Shown here one piece after another: positions 1 to 8,216 of a stretch of DNA of 64,000 nucleotides (the first letter of the stretch is position 1; every line of letters starts with the position of its first letter). Under the pieces are notes generated by a model that saw only the letters and a list, made by a program, of their open reading frames with translations, made no database searches and was not told where the DNA came from. Location: positions 3,100,001-3,164,000 of the forward strand of contig NZ_JQNR01000005.1 of NCBI RefSeq assembly GCF_000745345.1. The letters are read 5' to 3'. A program made the translations under genes and the position numbers. This DNA comes from Actinacidiphila yeochonensis CN732 (GTDB lineage Bacteria > Actinomycetota > Actinomycetes > Streptomycetales > Streptomycetaceae).

Positions 1-534
1 CGCCGCGCCCTGCTGGACGCCGCCCGAGCCCTGCTCGCCGAGGGCGGAACGGAAGCCCTCACCTTCCCCGCCCTCGCCGAACGCACCGGACTCGCCCGCT
101 CCTCGGTCTACGAGTACTTCCGCTCCCGGGCCGCCGTCGTCGAGGAACTGTGCGCCGTCGACTTCCCGGTGTGGGCTGCCGAGGTCGAGGCCGCCATGCG
201 GGACGCCGCCACGCCCGCCGCGAAGATCGAGGCGTACGTCCGCACCCAGCTCACCCTGGTCGGCGACGGCCGCCACCGCGCCGTGGTGGCCATCTCCGCC
301 GGCGAGCTCGACGCGGGCGCGCGCGAGAAGATCCGGGCCGCGCACGGGGGCCTGGTCACGATGCTGGTCGCCGCCCTCGCCGGGCTCGGCCACGCCCAGC
401 CGAGACTGACCGCGATGCTCCTCCAGGGCGTGGTGGACGCGGCAGTCCGACGGATCGAGCTCGGCGCGGCAGAGGAGCCCGGGACCGTCGTGGAGGCGGC
501 CGTCGCCATGGCCCTGCACGGCGTCACGCTCTGA
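1..534 (+). CDS. TetR-family transcriptional regulator, 5' end missing
   Basis: The window opens inside this gene; 177 codons are visible and the start lies to the left. The visible N-terminus is a TetR helix-turn-helix, with LAERTGLARSSVYEYFRSRA as recognition helix and following helix. The rest is an Ala-rich all-helical ligand-binding domain ending at a TGA at 532-534. It should act as a dimeric DNA-binding repressor of unknown ligand. It converges with the minus-strand M23 peptidase gene, with less than 100 bases between the stops. The family call is firm; target and ligand cannot be read from the sequence. Confidence 0.85.
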   Translation, partial: RRALLDAARALLAEGGTEALTFPALAERTGLARSSVYEYFRSRAAVVEELCAVDFPVWAAEVEAAMRDAATPAAKIEAYVRTQLTLVGDGRHRAVVAISAGELDAGAREKIRAAHGGLVTMLVAALAGLGHAQPRLTAMLLQGVVDAAVRRIELGAAEEPGTVVEAAVAMALHGVTL

Positions 535-628
535 CGGCCGCCGCGTTCCCAGCGCCGCCGCGCTGAGCCTCCCCCAGCTTCGCCGCCCAGGGCTCGACCG
601 CCCCTGTCCCGCTCCCGCGTCCGCGATG

Positions 629-1522
629 TCACGCCCCGGACGCCGGCCCCGCCCGCGCCGCCCCCGCCCCGGGGTCCACCGGCCCGCCCACGGATCCGGC
701 GGGCGGACCGTCCAGCGGCAGCAGTCGTGACGGTGCCGACCGGCGCAGCGACGCCGGCAGCAGCGACAACGGGTCCAGGTAGAGGTCGCCGCGCAGCAGC
801 CCCCAGTGCAGGCAGCTCCCCGGGCAGTGCGGCAGCCCACCCGGTGCGGCCACCCCGACGCGGTCGCCTGCCGCGACCCGGGCACCGACCGGGAGCGTGC
901 CCCGCACCGGCTCGTACGTCGTGCGCAGGCCGCCCGGCAGGGCGACGACGACCACGGGAACTCCGGCGACGTCGCCGGTGAAGGCCACCTCGCCCGCCGC
1001 GACCGCGCGCACCGCCGCCCCCCGCCCCGCCCGCAGGTCGACACCGCGGTGCCCCGCGCCCCAGACGGTTACCGGCGGCGCGAACCCGCGCAGCACCAGC
1101 GGCCGACCGCGCGGCCCCGCCCCGGCGACAGGCCAGCAGCGCGCCCCCGGTCCGGGCGCACCGGCACACCCCCGACCCGCGTTCGACGACGCACCCGCGG
1201 GGCTCCCGGCGGGCGGACCCGCCCCGGCCGAAGACGGCACGTCGACGCCGCCATCCACCCGACTCCCTGGAAACCCGCCGCCGGCCGACGGCCCGGCACC
1301 GACCTCCGTGCCCTCGCTCCACCCGGGACGGCCCCCCGTGTCCGGTGCCCCGGCCGTCCCCGACGGCATCCCGCGCACGATCCGTCCGTACGGTTCCATC
1401 AGCCCCGTCGGCCCCGTCAGTGCTACGGGCCCTGCCGGCCCTGCCGGCTGTGCCGAGCCCGAACCCGCCGCGGCGGCCAGCAGGGCCGCCGCCACCATCC
1501 ACCACGCCATCGTGATCGCCAT
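629..1522 (-). CDS. M23 (LytM-type) metallopeptidase-like secreted protein
   Basis: About 297 residues. An N-terminal hydrophobic signal-like segment (MAITMAWWMVAAALLAAAAG) and a long Ala/Gly/Pro linker precede a C-terminal M23 domain, as in factors acting on peptidoglycan outside the membrane. The zinc-binding H-x3-D is visible as HRGVD. The second motif reads CLHWG where classical LytM enzymes have H-x-H, so the metal-binding second His is kept but the catalytic first His is Cys. From memory this variant is shared by the actinobacterial relatives next to rpsB. The start at 1522 has GGAGG almost touching it; an in-frame ATG at 1510 is an alternative. It is divergent from rpsB. Confidence 0.75.
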   Translation of the reverse strand: MAITMAWWMVAAALLAAAAGSGSAQPAGPAGPVALTGPTGLMEPYGRIVRGMPSGTAGAPDTGGRPGWSEGTEVGAGPSAGGGFPGSRVDGGVDVPSSAGAGPPAGSPAGASSNAGRGCAGAPGPGARCWPVAGAGPRGRPLVLRGFAPPVTVWGAGHRGVDLRAGRGAAVRAVAAGEVAFTGDVAGVPVVVVALPGGLRTTYEPVRGTLPVGARVAAGDRVGVAAPGGLPHCPGSCLHWGLLRGDLYLDPLSLLPASLRRSAPSRLLPLDGPPAGSVGGPVDPGAGAARAGPASGA

Positions 1523-2000
1523 GCCTCCACCATGGCCCCGCGCGGCCACCTCGCGATGATCTTGGTCCGCGACCTGTGGATAACTCCGCCGAGCATGTCG
1601 CCGCCTGCGGTCCCGCGGCGGTGCCGTACCCCGTCCGGAGCAGCCGAGGCAGCCGCATGTCCTCTCCTGCCGCGTCCTGTTTCCTGTCCGTGTCCGCGTC
1701 CGCGTCCGGGGGCTCGGGCGAACCCGGGCAGGCCCGGGCAGAGCTGGGCGGGCATGACCGGACAGAGCTGGGCGGACCTGGGCCGGAGTCCGAGTGTCGC
1801 CCGGCGCTCCGGCGGTCCCGTACACTTTCAACGGCGATCCGGGTCACCGGGTCGACTTCGCACGCCCCGCCATCTGGTCCGGACCGACGGTTCCGGGTCG
1901 GTGGCCGCGCCCCTCGGTCCCTCGTGGAACGGCGCGCCGGGGCGTCAGGCGCGACCGCCGTCCGGCGGCCGCGACAACCGAGAACCCAAGGAGTACGGCC
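1523..2000. other. Divergent intergenic region upstream of rpsB
   Basis: This 478-base spacer separates the minus-strand peptidase from rpsB and must hold promoters for both. A TACACT hexamer at 1821-1826 fits a -10 box for rpsB, but no convincing -35 lies at the right distance. The stretch 1690-1800 contains short degenerate direct repeats (GTCCGNGTC, and GAGCTGGGCGG twice). No conserved gene was found. The rpsB ribosome-binding site AAGGAG lies at 1988-1993. Confidence 0.4.
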
Positions 2001-2930
2001 ATGGCCGTCGTCACGATGCGGGAGCTGCTGGAGAGCGGCGTCCACTTCGGGCACCAGACCCGCCGCTGGAACCCGAAGATGAAGCGCTTCATCTTCACCG
2101 AGCGCAACGGCATCTACATCATCGACCTGCTCCAGTCGCTGTCGTACATCGACCGCGCCTACGAGTTCGTCAAGGAGACCGTCGCGCACGGCGGCTCCAT
2201 CATGTTCGTCGGTACCAAGAAGCAGGCGCAGGAGGCGATCGCCGAGCAGGCGTCCCGCGTCGGCATGCCCTACGTCAACCAGCGCTGGCTGGGCGGCATG
2301 CTCACCAACTTCTCGACCGTCTACAAGCGCCTCCAGCGCCTGAAGGAGCTTGAGGAGATCGACTTCGAGGACGTGGCCGCCTCCGGCCTGACCAAGAAGG
2401 AGCTCCTGGTCCTCTCCCGCGAGAAGGACAAGCTGGAGAAGACCCTGGGCGGCATCCGCGAGATGCAGAAGGTGCCCAGCGCGGTCTGGATCGTCGACAC
2501 CAAGAAGGAGCACATCGCCGTCGGTGAGGCGCGCAAGCTCCGCATCCCGGTCGTCGCGATCCTCGACACCAACTGCGACCCCGACGAGGTCGACTACAAG
2601 ATCCCGGGCAACGACGACGCGATCCGCTCCGTCACGCTGCTGACCCGCGTGATCGCGGACGCCGTCGCCGAGGGCCTCATCGCCCGTTCCGGCGCCGCGG
2701 TGGGCGACAAGAAGACCGAGGGCGTCGCCGAGCCGCTCGCCGAGTGGGAGCGCGACCTGCTCGAGGGCGAGAAGAAGGCCGAGTCGGAGGGCGAGACCGC
2801 CGCTGCCGAGGCTCCTGCCGCTGAGGCTCCGGCCGAGGCCGCCGCCCCCGCCGCGGACGAGACCGCCGCTGCGGACGAGACCCCCGCCGAGGGCGAGACC
2901 CCGGCCGAGGGCGACGCGGCGCAGAGCTGA
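2001..2930 (+). CDS. rpsB: 30S ribosomal protein S2
   Basis: 309 residues. The start MAVVTMRELLESGVHFGHQT is the diagnostic S2 N-terminus, and NQRWLGGMLTNF and VDTKKEHIAV are further S2 signatures. The C-terminal ~60 residues form an Ala/Glu/Pro-rich acidic tail typical of actinobacterial S2 and absent from shorter orthologues. ATG at 2001 follows an AAGGAG. S2 binds late to the 30S head/body junction and is needed for S1 and mRNA binding. The rpsB-tsf order is universal in bacteria; here two strong hairpins separate the two genes. Confidence 0.97.
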   Translation: MAVVTMRELLESGVHFGHQTRRWNPKMKRFIFTERNGIYIIDLLQSLSYIDRAYEFVKETVAHGGSIMFVGTKKQAQEAIAEQASRVGMPYVNQRWLGGMLTNFSTVYKRLQRLKELEEIDFEDVAASGLTKKELLVLSREKDKLEKTLGGIREMQKVPSAVWIVDTKKEHIAVGEARKLRIPVVAILDTNCDPDEVDYKIPGNDDAIRSVTLLTRVIADAVAEGLIARSGAAVGDKKTEGVAEPLAEWERDLLEGEKKAESEGETAAAEAPAAEAPAEAAAPAADETAAADETPAEGETPAEGDAAQS

Positions 2931-2952
2931 CCCGGAGCCGACCGCGGCCCGC

Positions 2953-2975
2953 GGGGCGCCTGCCACAGGCGCCCC
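2953..2975 (+). terminator. Perfect hairpin 1 between rpsB and tsf
   Basis: A 10-bp perfect stem, GGGGCGCCTG with CAGGCGCCCC, closes a 3-base CCA loop, 22 bases after the rpsB stop. No U-run follows, as is usual for GC-rich actinobacterial terminators. It is likely a partial terminator or an RNA stabiliser that sets the rpsB:tsf ratio. Confidence 0.65.
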
Positions 2976-3014
2976 GGCGTCCGCCGGACGGCACCCGGCA
3001 GTACCACGCGTGAC

Positions 3015-3044
3015 GACGGCGGGGGCCTGTGTGCCCCCGCCGTC
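3015..3044 (+). terminator. Perfect hairpin 2 between rpsB and tsf
   Basis: A 12-bp perfect stem, GACGGCGGGGGC with GCCCCCGCCGTC, closes a CTGTGT loop. It stands 39 bases after the first hairpin and 42 bases before the tsf ATG. Two tandem hairpins suggest attenuation or processing between rpsB and tsf. Confidence 0.65.
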
Positions 3045-3086
3045 CACCCGTAGACCCACCGACCATTCGGGAAGAGACTCAAAGCC

Positions 3087-3923
3087 ATGGCGAACTTCAC
3101 CGCCGCCGACGTCAAGAAGCTCCGCGAGCTGACCGCCGCGGGCATGATGGACTGCAAGAACGCCCTCACCGAGGCCGAAGGCGACCTGGACAAGGCCGTC
3201 GAGATCCTCCGCGTCAAGGGCCAGAAGGGCGTGACGAAGCGCGAGGGCCGCTCGGCCTCCAACGGCGCCGTCGTCGCCCTGATCGCCGAGGACAACAGCG
3301 AGGGCGTGCTCGTCGAGCTCAAGTGCGAGACCGACTTCGTCGCCAAGGGTGACAAGTTCGTGGCCGTCGCCGACGCGATCGCCGCGCACGTCGCCGCCAC
3401 CAAGCCGGCCGACATCGCCACGCTGCTCGCCTCCGAGATCAACGCCGGCCAGACCGTCCAGGCGTTCGTGGACGAGGCCAACGCCACCCTCGGCGAGAAG
3501 ATCGTGCTGGACCGCTTCGCGCAGTTCACCAACGGCTTCGTGAGCGCCTACCTGCACCGCACCAGCCCCGACCTGCCGCCGCAGGTGGGCGTCCTGGTCG
3601 AGCTGGACAAGGCCGACGCGCAGACCGCCAAGGACGTCGCCCAGCACATCGCCGCCTTCGCGCCGGTCTACCTGACCCGTGAGGACGTCGCCGCGGAGAC
3701 CGTCGAGAACGAGCGCCGCGTCGCCGAGGCCACCGCCCGCGAGGAGGGCAAGCCCGAGGCCGCGCTGCCGCGCATCGTCGAGGGTCGCGTCAACGGCTTC
3801 TTCAAGGAGAACGTCGTCCTGGAGCAGGCCTTCGCCAAGGACTCCAAGAAGACGGTGCAGAAGGTGCTGGAGGAGGCCGGTGTGACCCTCAAGGGCTTCG
3901 CCCGCTTCCGCGTCGGCGTCTGA
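3087..3923 (+). CDS. tsf: Translation elongation factor Ts
   Basis: 278 residues, normal length. The N-terminal UBA-like module reads KKLRELTAAGMMDCKNALTE, followed by the core motif TDFVAKGDKF that contacts EF-Tu. The two dimerisation/core subdomains and the C-terminal GFARFRVG end are present. EF-Ts is the GDP/GTP exchange factor for EF-Tu in the cytoplasm. The ATG at 3087 is preceded only by a weak purine stretch (GGGAAGA). It follows rpsB as in nearly all bacteria, so the rpsB-tsf transcript likely continues through both hairpins at some rate. Confidence 0.97.
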   Translation: MANFTAADVKKLRELTAAGMMDCKNALTEAEGDLDKAVEILRVKGQKGVTKREGRSASNGAVVALIAEDNSEGVLVELKCETDFVAKGDKFVAVADAIAAHVAATKPADIATLLASEINAGQTVQAFVDEANATLGEKIVLDRFAQFTNGFVSAYLHRTSPDLPPQVGVLVELDKADAQTAKDVAQHIAAFAPVYLTREDVAAETVENERRVAEATAREEGKPEAALPRIVEGRVNGFFKENVVLEQAFAKDSKKTVQKVLEEAGVTLKGFARFRVGV

Positions 3924-4032
3924 GCCGGCCCCACCTTGGCTGCCGGACGGCATCGACCGTTCGGCGAATGACGGACGGCCCCGCTAGGGTCGTACGCGGG
4001 CGGCCGTCCACAGGCCGAACGCAGAGGTGACG

Positions 4033-4085
4033 AGGAGGCCATTGCCGTAACGGGAACCGACAGGACCCCGCGGCAATGGCCTTCT
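4033..4085 (+). terminator. Strong hairpin in the tsf-pyrH spacer (terminator or pyrH attenuator)
   Basis: A 15-bp stem (4033-4047 with 4071-4085, one G-U pair) closes a 23-base loop and ends in CTTCTT. It lies 25 bases before the pyrH start. It can end the rpsB-tsf transcript or attenuate pyrH. A TAGGGT at 3985-3990 could be a -10 box feeding transcription through it. Confidence 0.65.
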
Positions 4086-4109
4086 TGGTACGCGCACGAG
4101 GAGATCTCC

Positions 4110-4931
4110 ATGGATGCTGGTGCCGAAGGCGCCGACAAGGCCCGCGACGACGACCACGAGGCCGGGCAGGACGCCGCGCAAGCCGCGGTCGGCACCCGCG
4201 ACGGCGTCGCCCCCGGCCGGTACATGCTGAAGCTCTCCGGCGAGGCGTTCTCCGGAGGAGGAGGGCTCGGCGTCGACCCGGACGTCGTGCACTCCATCGC
4301 CCGCGAGATCGCCGCGGTGGTCCGCGACGGCTACGAGATCGCCGTGGTCCTCGGCGGCGGCAACTTCTTCCGCGGTGCCGAGCTCCAGCAGCGCGGCATG
4401 GACCGGGCCCGCTCGGACTACATGGGCATGCTCGGCACGGTGATGAACTGCCTGGCCCTCCAGGACTTCCTGGAGAAGGAGGGCATCGAGACGCGGGTGC
4501 AGACCGCCATCACCATGGGCCAGGTCGCCGAGCCCTACATCCCGCTGCGGGCGGTGCGCCACCTGGAGAAGGGCCGCGTCGTCATCTTCGGCGCGGGCAT
4601 GGGCATGCCCTACTTCTCCACCGACACCACCGCCGCCCAGCGGGCGCTGGAGATCGGTGCCACCGCGATGCTCATGGGCAAGAACGGGGTGGACGGCATC
4701 TACGACTCCGACCCCCGGCACAATCCCGACGCGGTGCGCTTCGACGCCCTGGAGTACGGGGACCTCATCGCCCGGGATCTGCGGGTCGCGGACCTCACGG
4801 CGATCACGCTCTGCCAGGACAACAAACTGCCCATCGTGGTCTTCGAGCTGCTCGCCGAGGGCAACATCGCGCGGGCCGTCAAGGGTGAGAAGATCGGCAC
4901 GCTGGTCAACGACCACGGCACCCGGGCATGA
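4110..4931 (+). CDS. pyrH: Uridylate kinase (UMP kinase)
   Basis: 273 residues. The amino-acid-kinase core starts at about residue 37 with YMLKLSGEAFSGGGGLGVD, then GGGNFFRG, NKN-type nucleotide contacts (MGKNGVDGIYDSDP) and the C-terminal GNIARAVKGEKIGTLV. It phosphorylates UMP to UDP as a hexamer, feeding UTP/CTP synthesis. The 36-residue charged N-terminal extension exceeds the usual ~240-residue enzyme but is common in streptomycetes, and the ATG at 4110 has a good GAGGAG at 4098-4103. It is followed closely by frr, the usual pairing. Confidence 0.95.
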   Translation: MDAGAEGADKARDDDHEAGQDAAQAAVGTRDGVAPGRYMLKLSGEAFSGGGGLGVDPDVVHSIAREIAAVVRDGYEIAVVLGGGNFFRGAELQQRGMDRARSDYMGMLGTVMNCLALQDFLEKEGIETRVQTAITMGQVAEPYIPLRAVRHLEKGRVVIFGAGMGMPYFSTDTTAAQRALEIGATAMLMGKNGVDGIYDSDPRHNPDAVRFDALEYGDLIARDLRVADLTAITLCQDNKLPIVVFELLAEGNIARAVKGEKIGTLVNDHGTRA

Positions 4932-4968
4932 CCGCCAGGCCCTGCCCACCGAATACCAGGAGCACATG

Positions 4969-5526
4969 GTGATTGAAGAGACACTCCTTGAGGCCGAGGA
5001 GAAGATGGAGAAGGCCGTCGTGGTCGCCAAGGACGACTTCGCGGCGATCCGTACCGGCCGTGCCCACCCGGCGATGTTCAACAAGATCGTCGCCGAGTAC
5101 TACGGCGCCGTCACGCCGATCAACCAGCTGGCCTCCTTCGCGGTGCCCGAGCCGAGGATGGCGGTGATCACCCCCTTCGACAGCAGCAGCCTGCGCAACA
5201 TCGAGGAGGCGATCCGCAACTCGGACCTGGGCGTCAACCCCAGCAACGACGGCCGCATCATCCGCGTCGTCTTCCCGCAGCTCACCGAGGAGCGGCGGCG
5301 CGACTACATCAAGGTCGCCAAGACCAAGGGCGAGGACGCCAAGATCTCCATCCGCAGCGTCCGCCGCAAGGCCAAGGAGACCCTGGACAAGCTCGTCAAG
5401 GACGGCGAGACGGGCGAGGACGAGGTGCGCCGCGCGGAGAAGGAGCTCGACGACACCACGGCGAAGTACGTGGCGCAGATCGACGAGCTGCTCAAGCACA
5501 AGGAGGCCGAGCTGCTGGAGGTCTGA
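4969..5526 (+). CDS. frr: Ribosome recycling factor
   Basis: 185 residues from the GTG at 4969. With EF-G it splits post-termination 70S ribosomes. Diagnostic segments are AAIRTGRAHPAMF, the SDLGVNPSNDG hinge region and RRDYIKVAK, with the long helices of domain I at both ends. Start choice: an in-frame ATG at 4966 is only 3 bases from the AGGAG at 4958-4962, whereas the GTG at 4969 is 6 bases away and gives the 185-residue length of the family. It starts 37 bases after pyrH and is probably co-transcribed with it. Confidence 0.95.
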   Translation: MIEETLLEAEEKMEKAVVVAKDDFAAIRTGRAHPAMFNKIVAEYYGAVTPINQLASFAVPEPRMAVITPFDSSSLRNIEEAIRNSDLGVNPSNDGRIIRVVFPQLTEERRRDYIKVAKTKGEDAKISIRSVRRKAKETLDKLVKDGETGEDEVRRAEKELDDTTAKYVAQIDELLKHKEAELLEV

Positions 5527-5609
5527 GCCTCCCGCAGCACGGCACGCCTGACCGCTCCTTCCGCCATCCTCCTGGCCACCTCCACCCGACGACGCGAGGC
5601 GACGCTTTC

Positions 5610-6587
5610 GTGAACGACTCTTCCTGGGGCGCGTCGCCACGCGCCGGCCACGTGGCGGGTTCCGCCGCAGAACCCGCGGTCAGGAGGAAGATCTCTGCCA
5701 TGCCGCCACCGCCCCCGCCCGCCGCACCGGAACCGCCGCCCTCACCCGCGCCGTCCCCGGCGCCCGGGAAGAAGTCCGCCGGACGCGACCTGCGGGCGGC
5801 GATAGGGGTCGGCGTCGGTCTCGGCGCCGTCGTGCTCGCAGCGCTCTTCGTCGTCAAGGCCGTCTTCGTCGGCATCGTCGTGGTCGCCGTGGTGGTCGGC
5901 CTGTGGGAGCTGACCTCCCGGCTCGCCGAGAGCAAGGGGCTGCACGCCCCGCTCGTCCCGCTGGCGCTCGGCGGCACCGCCATGGTGATCGCCGGGTACA
6001 CCAGCGGAACCACCGGCGCCTGGATCGCGATGGCGCTGACCGTCCTCGCGGTGCTGGTCTGGCGGATGGCCCAGCCGCCCGAGGACTACCTCAGGGACGT
6101 CACGGCCGGTGTCTTCGCCGCCTTCTACGTGCCGTTCCTGGCCACCTTCGTGGTGCTGATGCTCGCGGCGGACGACGGTCCGCGCCGGGTGCTGGTCTTC
6201 CTGCTGCTCACCGTGGTCAGCGACACGGGCGCCTACGCGGTCGGCTGGCGGTTCGGCCGCCACAAGCTCGCGCCCAGGATCAGCCCCGGCAAGACCCGCG
6301 AGGGCCTGATGGGGGCGATCACCTTCGCGATGGTCGCGGGGGCGCTGCTGATGCAGTTCTACATCGACGGCGGCCACTGGTGGCAGGGCCTGCTGCTCGG
6401 CCTCGCCGTGGCTGCCAGCGCCACCCTGGGCGACCTGGGTGAGTCCATGATCAAGCGGGACCTCGGCATCAAGGACATGGGCACGCTGCTGCCCGGCCAC
6501 GGCGGCATCATGGACCGGCTGGACTCCCTGCTGCCGACCGCGCCGATCGCCTGGCTGCTGCTGAGCGCGTTCGTCGGCCAGAGCTGA
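5610..6587 (+). CDS. cdsA: Phosphatidate cytidylyltransferase (CDP-diglyceride synthase)
   Basis: 325 residues. It makes CDP-diacylglycerol from CTP and phosphatidic acid in the membrane, the branch point to phospholipids. A ~60-residue Pro-rich cytoplasmic N-terminus precedes about eight hydrophobic segments. The CDS signature is complete near the C-terminus: SMIKRDLGIKD followed by LPGHGGIMDRLDSL. The GTG at 5610 is chosen because MNDSSWGA is, from memory, the conserved N-terminus in streptomycetes; an ATG at 5701 with AGGAGG is the alternative. A short tandem repeat begins right at its stop codon. Confidence 0.9.
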   Translation: MNDSSWGASPRAGHVAGSAAEPAVRRKISAMPPPPPPAAPEPPPSPAPSPAPGKKSAGRDLRAAIGVGVGLGAVVLAALFVVKAVFVGIVVVAVVVGLWELTSRLAESKGLHAPLVPLALGGTAMVIAGYTSGTTGAWIAMALTVLAVLVWRMAQPPEDYLRDVTAGVFAAFYVPFLATFVVLMLAADDGPRRVLVFLLLTVVSDTGAYAVGWRFGRHKLAPRISPGKTREGLMGAITFAMVAGALLMQFYIDGGHWWQGLLLGLAVAASATLGDLGESMIKRDLGIKDMGTLLPGHGGIMDRLDSLLPTAPIAWLLLSAFVGQS

Positions 6588-6627
6588 CGGGGCCGGGGCT
6601 GACGAGGCCGGGGCCTGACGGGGGCGG
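6584..6627 (+). repeat. ~15-16 bp imperfect tandem repeat at the cdsA stop
   Basis: Three units beginning CTGACG (6584, 6599, 6615) follow each other, the first containing the cdsA stop codon. The units read CTGACGGGGCCGGGG, CTGACGAGGCCGGGGC and a shortened third. This is likely slippage-type duplication; no function is evident. Confidence 0.6.
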
Positions 6628-6780
6628 AGCGAGGAGCCCGGCGCGAGAGAGCCGGTGTGACGGGGCCGCAGCCGCCCGGTCGGCGTCGGCCGGCCTGGGA
6701 TGGTGCGAAGTGTCGGGTTTTCCACAGGCCCGGCGGACCGGGCCAGGACGCTCCGAAAGGATGCGACACTGGTAGGCATC

Positions 6781-7899
6781 ATGCCTGCACCCGGAGAGCT
6801 CACGTTCGTCGCACCCCGCGGGGCCAAGAGGCCCCCGCGGCACCTCGCCGACCTCTCGCCCGCTGAGCGGCGCGAGGCGGTGGCCGCGCTGGGGGAGAAG
6901 CCGTTCCGGGCGAAGCAGCTGTCACAGCACTACTTCGCCCGCTACGCCGACCACCCCGACGCCTGGACCGACATCCCGGCCGCCGCCCGCGGCCGGCTCG
7001 CAGGCGACCTGCTGCCCGAGCTGATGACCGTGGTGCGCCACGCCTCGTGCGACGACGGCCTCACCCGCAAGACCCTGTGGCGGCTCTTCGACGGCACGCT
7101 CGTCGAGTCGGTGCTGATGCGGTACCCGGACCGGGTCACCATGTGCATCTCCTCGCAGGCCGGCTGCGGCATGAACTGCCCCTTCTGCGCCACCGGCCAG
7201 GCGGGCCTGGACCGCAACCTGTCCACCGCCGAGATCGTCCACCAGATCGTCGAGGGCATGCGCGCGCTGCGCGACGGCGAGGTGCCCGGCGGCAGCGGCG
7301 AGGGCCTGGACCGGCTGTCGAACATCGTCTTCATGGGCATGGGCGAGCCGCTCGCCAACTACCGGCGGGTGATGGACGCCATCCGCCGTCTCACCGACCC
7401 GGCGCCCGACGGCCTCGGCCTGTCCCAGCGCGGCATCACCGTCTCCACCGTGGGCCTGGTGCCGGCCATCCACCGGTTCACCGACGAGGGCTTCAAGTGC
7501 CGCCTCGCGGTGTCCCTGCACGCCCCGGACGACGAGCTGCGCGACACCCTGGTGCCGGTCAACACCCGCTGGAAGGTCCGCGAGGTGCTGGACGCCGCCT
7601 GGCGCTACTCCGACGTCTCCGGCCGCCGGGTGTCCATCGAGTACGCGCTGATCCGCGACATCAACGACCAGGCGTGGCGGGCCGACCGGCTGGGCAGGCT
7701 GCTCAAGGGCCGCCGGGCGCACGTCAACCTGATCCCGCTGAACCCCACCCCCGGGTCGAAGTGGACCGCCTCCCGCCCGGAGGACGAGAGGGCGTTCGTC
7801 GCCGGGCTGCAGGCGCACGGGGTGCCGGTCACCGTCCGCGACACCCGCGGCCAGGAGATCGAGGGCGCCTGCGGTCAGCTGGCCGCCACCGCCCGCTGA
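6781..7899 (+). CDS. rlmN: Dual-specificity 23S rRNA A2503 / tRNA A37 C2-methyltransferase
   Basis: 372 residues from the ATG at 6781 (MPAPGELTFVAPRG). This radical-SAM methylase carries the cluster motif C-x3-C-x2-C in AGCGMNCPFCATGQ and the SAM motif around MGMGEPLANY. A conserved C-terminal Cys in EGACGQL corresponds to the methyl-transfer thiyl Cys of E. coli RlmN. The 2-methyladenine it makes tunes the peptidyl-transferase tunnel. Longer in-frame starts exist upstream (for example 6700), but the chosen start matches the conserved N-terminus. It is unlikely to be Cfr because it lacks an accessory context. Confidence 0.94.
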   Translation: MPAPGELTFVAPRGAKRPPRHLADLSPAERREAVAALGEKPFRAKQLSQHYFARYADHPDAWTDIPAAARGRLAGDLLPELMTVVRHASCDDGLTRKTLWRLFDGTLVESVLMRYPDRVTMCISSQAGCGMNCPFCATGQAGLDRNLSTAEIVHQIVEGMRALRDGEVPGGSGEGLDRLSNIVFMGMGEPLANYRRVMDAIRRLTDPAPDGLGLSQRGITVSTVGLVPAIHRFTDEGFKCRLAVSLHAPDDELRDTLVPVNTRWKVREVLDAAWRYSDVSGRRVSIEYALIRDINDQAWRADRLGRLLKGRRAHVNLIPLNPTPGSKWTASRPEDERAFVAGLQAHGVPVTVRDTRGQEIEGACGQLAATAR

Positions 7900-8121
7900 C
7901 CCCGGCTGGCCTGCTGATATCGTCTCCGACCGGGCGTCCGGCGGACCTCCGCCGGCCGCGGTCGGCGGGCAGGCCGCCAGACCACGGCCCTCCGGGCCGC
8001 GACCGCCCGGCACCGACCGTCACCGTCCGCGCCGAGGGACGGGACAGGAGCCGACCGGCCCTGACCGGCTCCGACCGGCCCGGCACCGGGCAGCACGACA
8101 CGGCACAAGTGAACATCCGAC

Positions 8122-8210
8122 AGGGGAGCGTCTGAGACGGCGCTGAGAGTGCGGCTGGGAGACCAGGCCGCAGACCCTCCAACCTGATCCGGGTCATACC
8201 GGCGTAGGGA
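8122..8210 (+). promoter_or_regulatory. TPP riboswitch (Thi-box)
   Basis: The conserved aptamer elements appear in order: GGGG at the 5' side, GCTGAGAG, GACCCTCCAACCTGATC, then GGGTCATACCGGCGTAGGGA. GAC at 8119-8121 can pair with GTC at 8211-8213 to close P1. The 3' conserved AGGGAG (8206-8211) sits 5 bases before the ATG of the next gene and is the only Shine-Dalgarno, so thiamine pyrophosphate binding should hide the ribosome-binding site directly. It controls the thiamine importer operon downstream. Confidence 0.95.
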
Positions 8211-8216
8211 GTCAAC

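Noticed and set aside
108..3953. A 1281-codon open frame on the minus strand across rpsB and tsf
   Set aside because: It is the antisense shadow of real genes; GC-rich third positions remove stop codons. No family features.
4966..5526. ATG at 4966 as start of frr
   Set aside because: Only three bases from the SD; the GTG at 4969 has proper spacing and gives the family length.
5701..6587. ATG at 5701 as start of cdsA
   Set aside because: It has AGGAGG upstream, but the longer form begins with MNDSSWGA, remembered as conserved in streptomycete CdsA.
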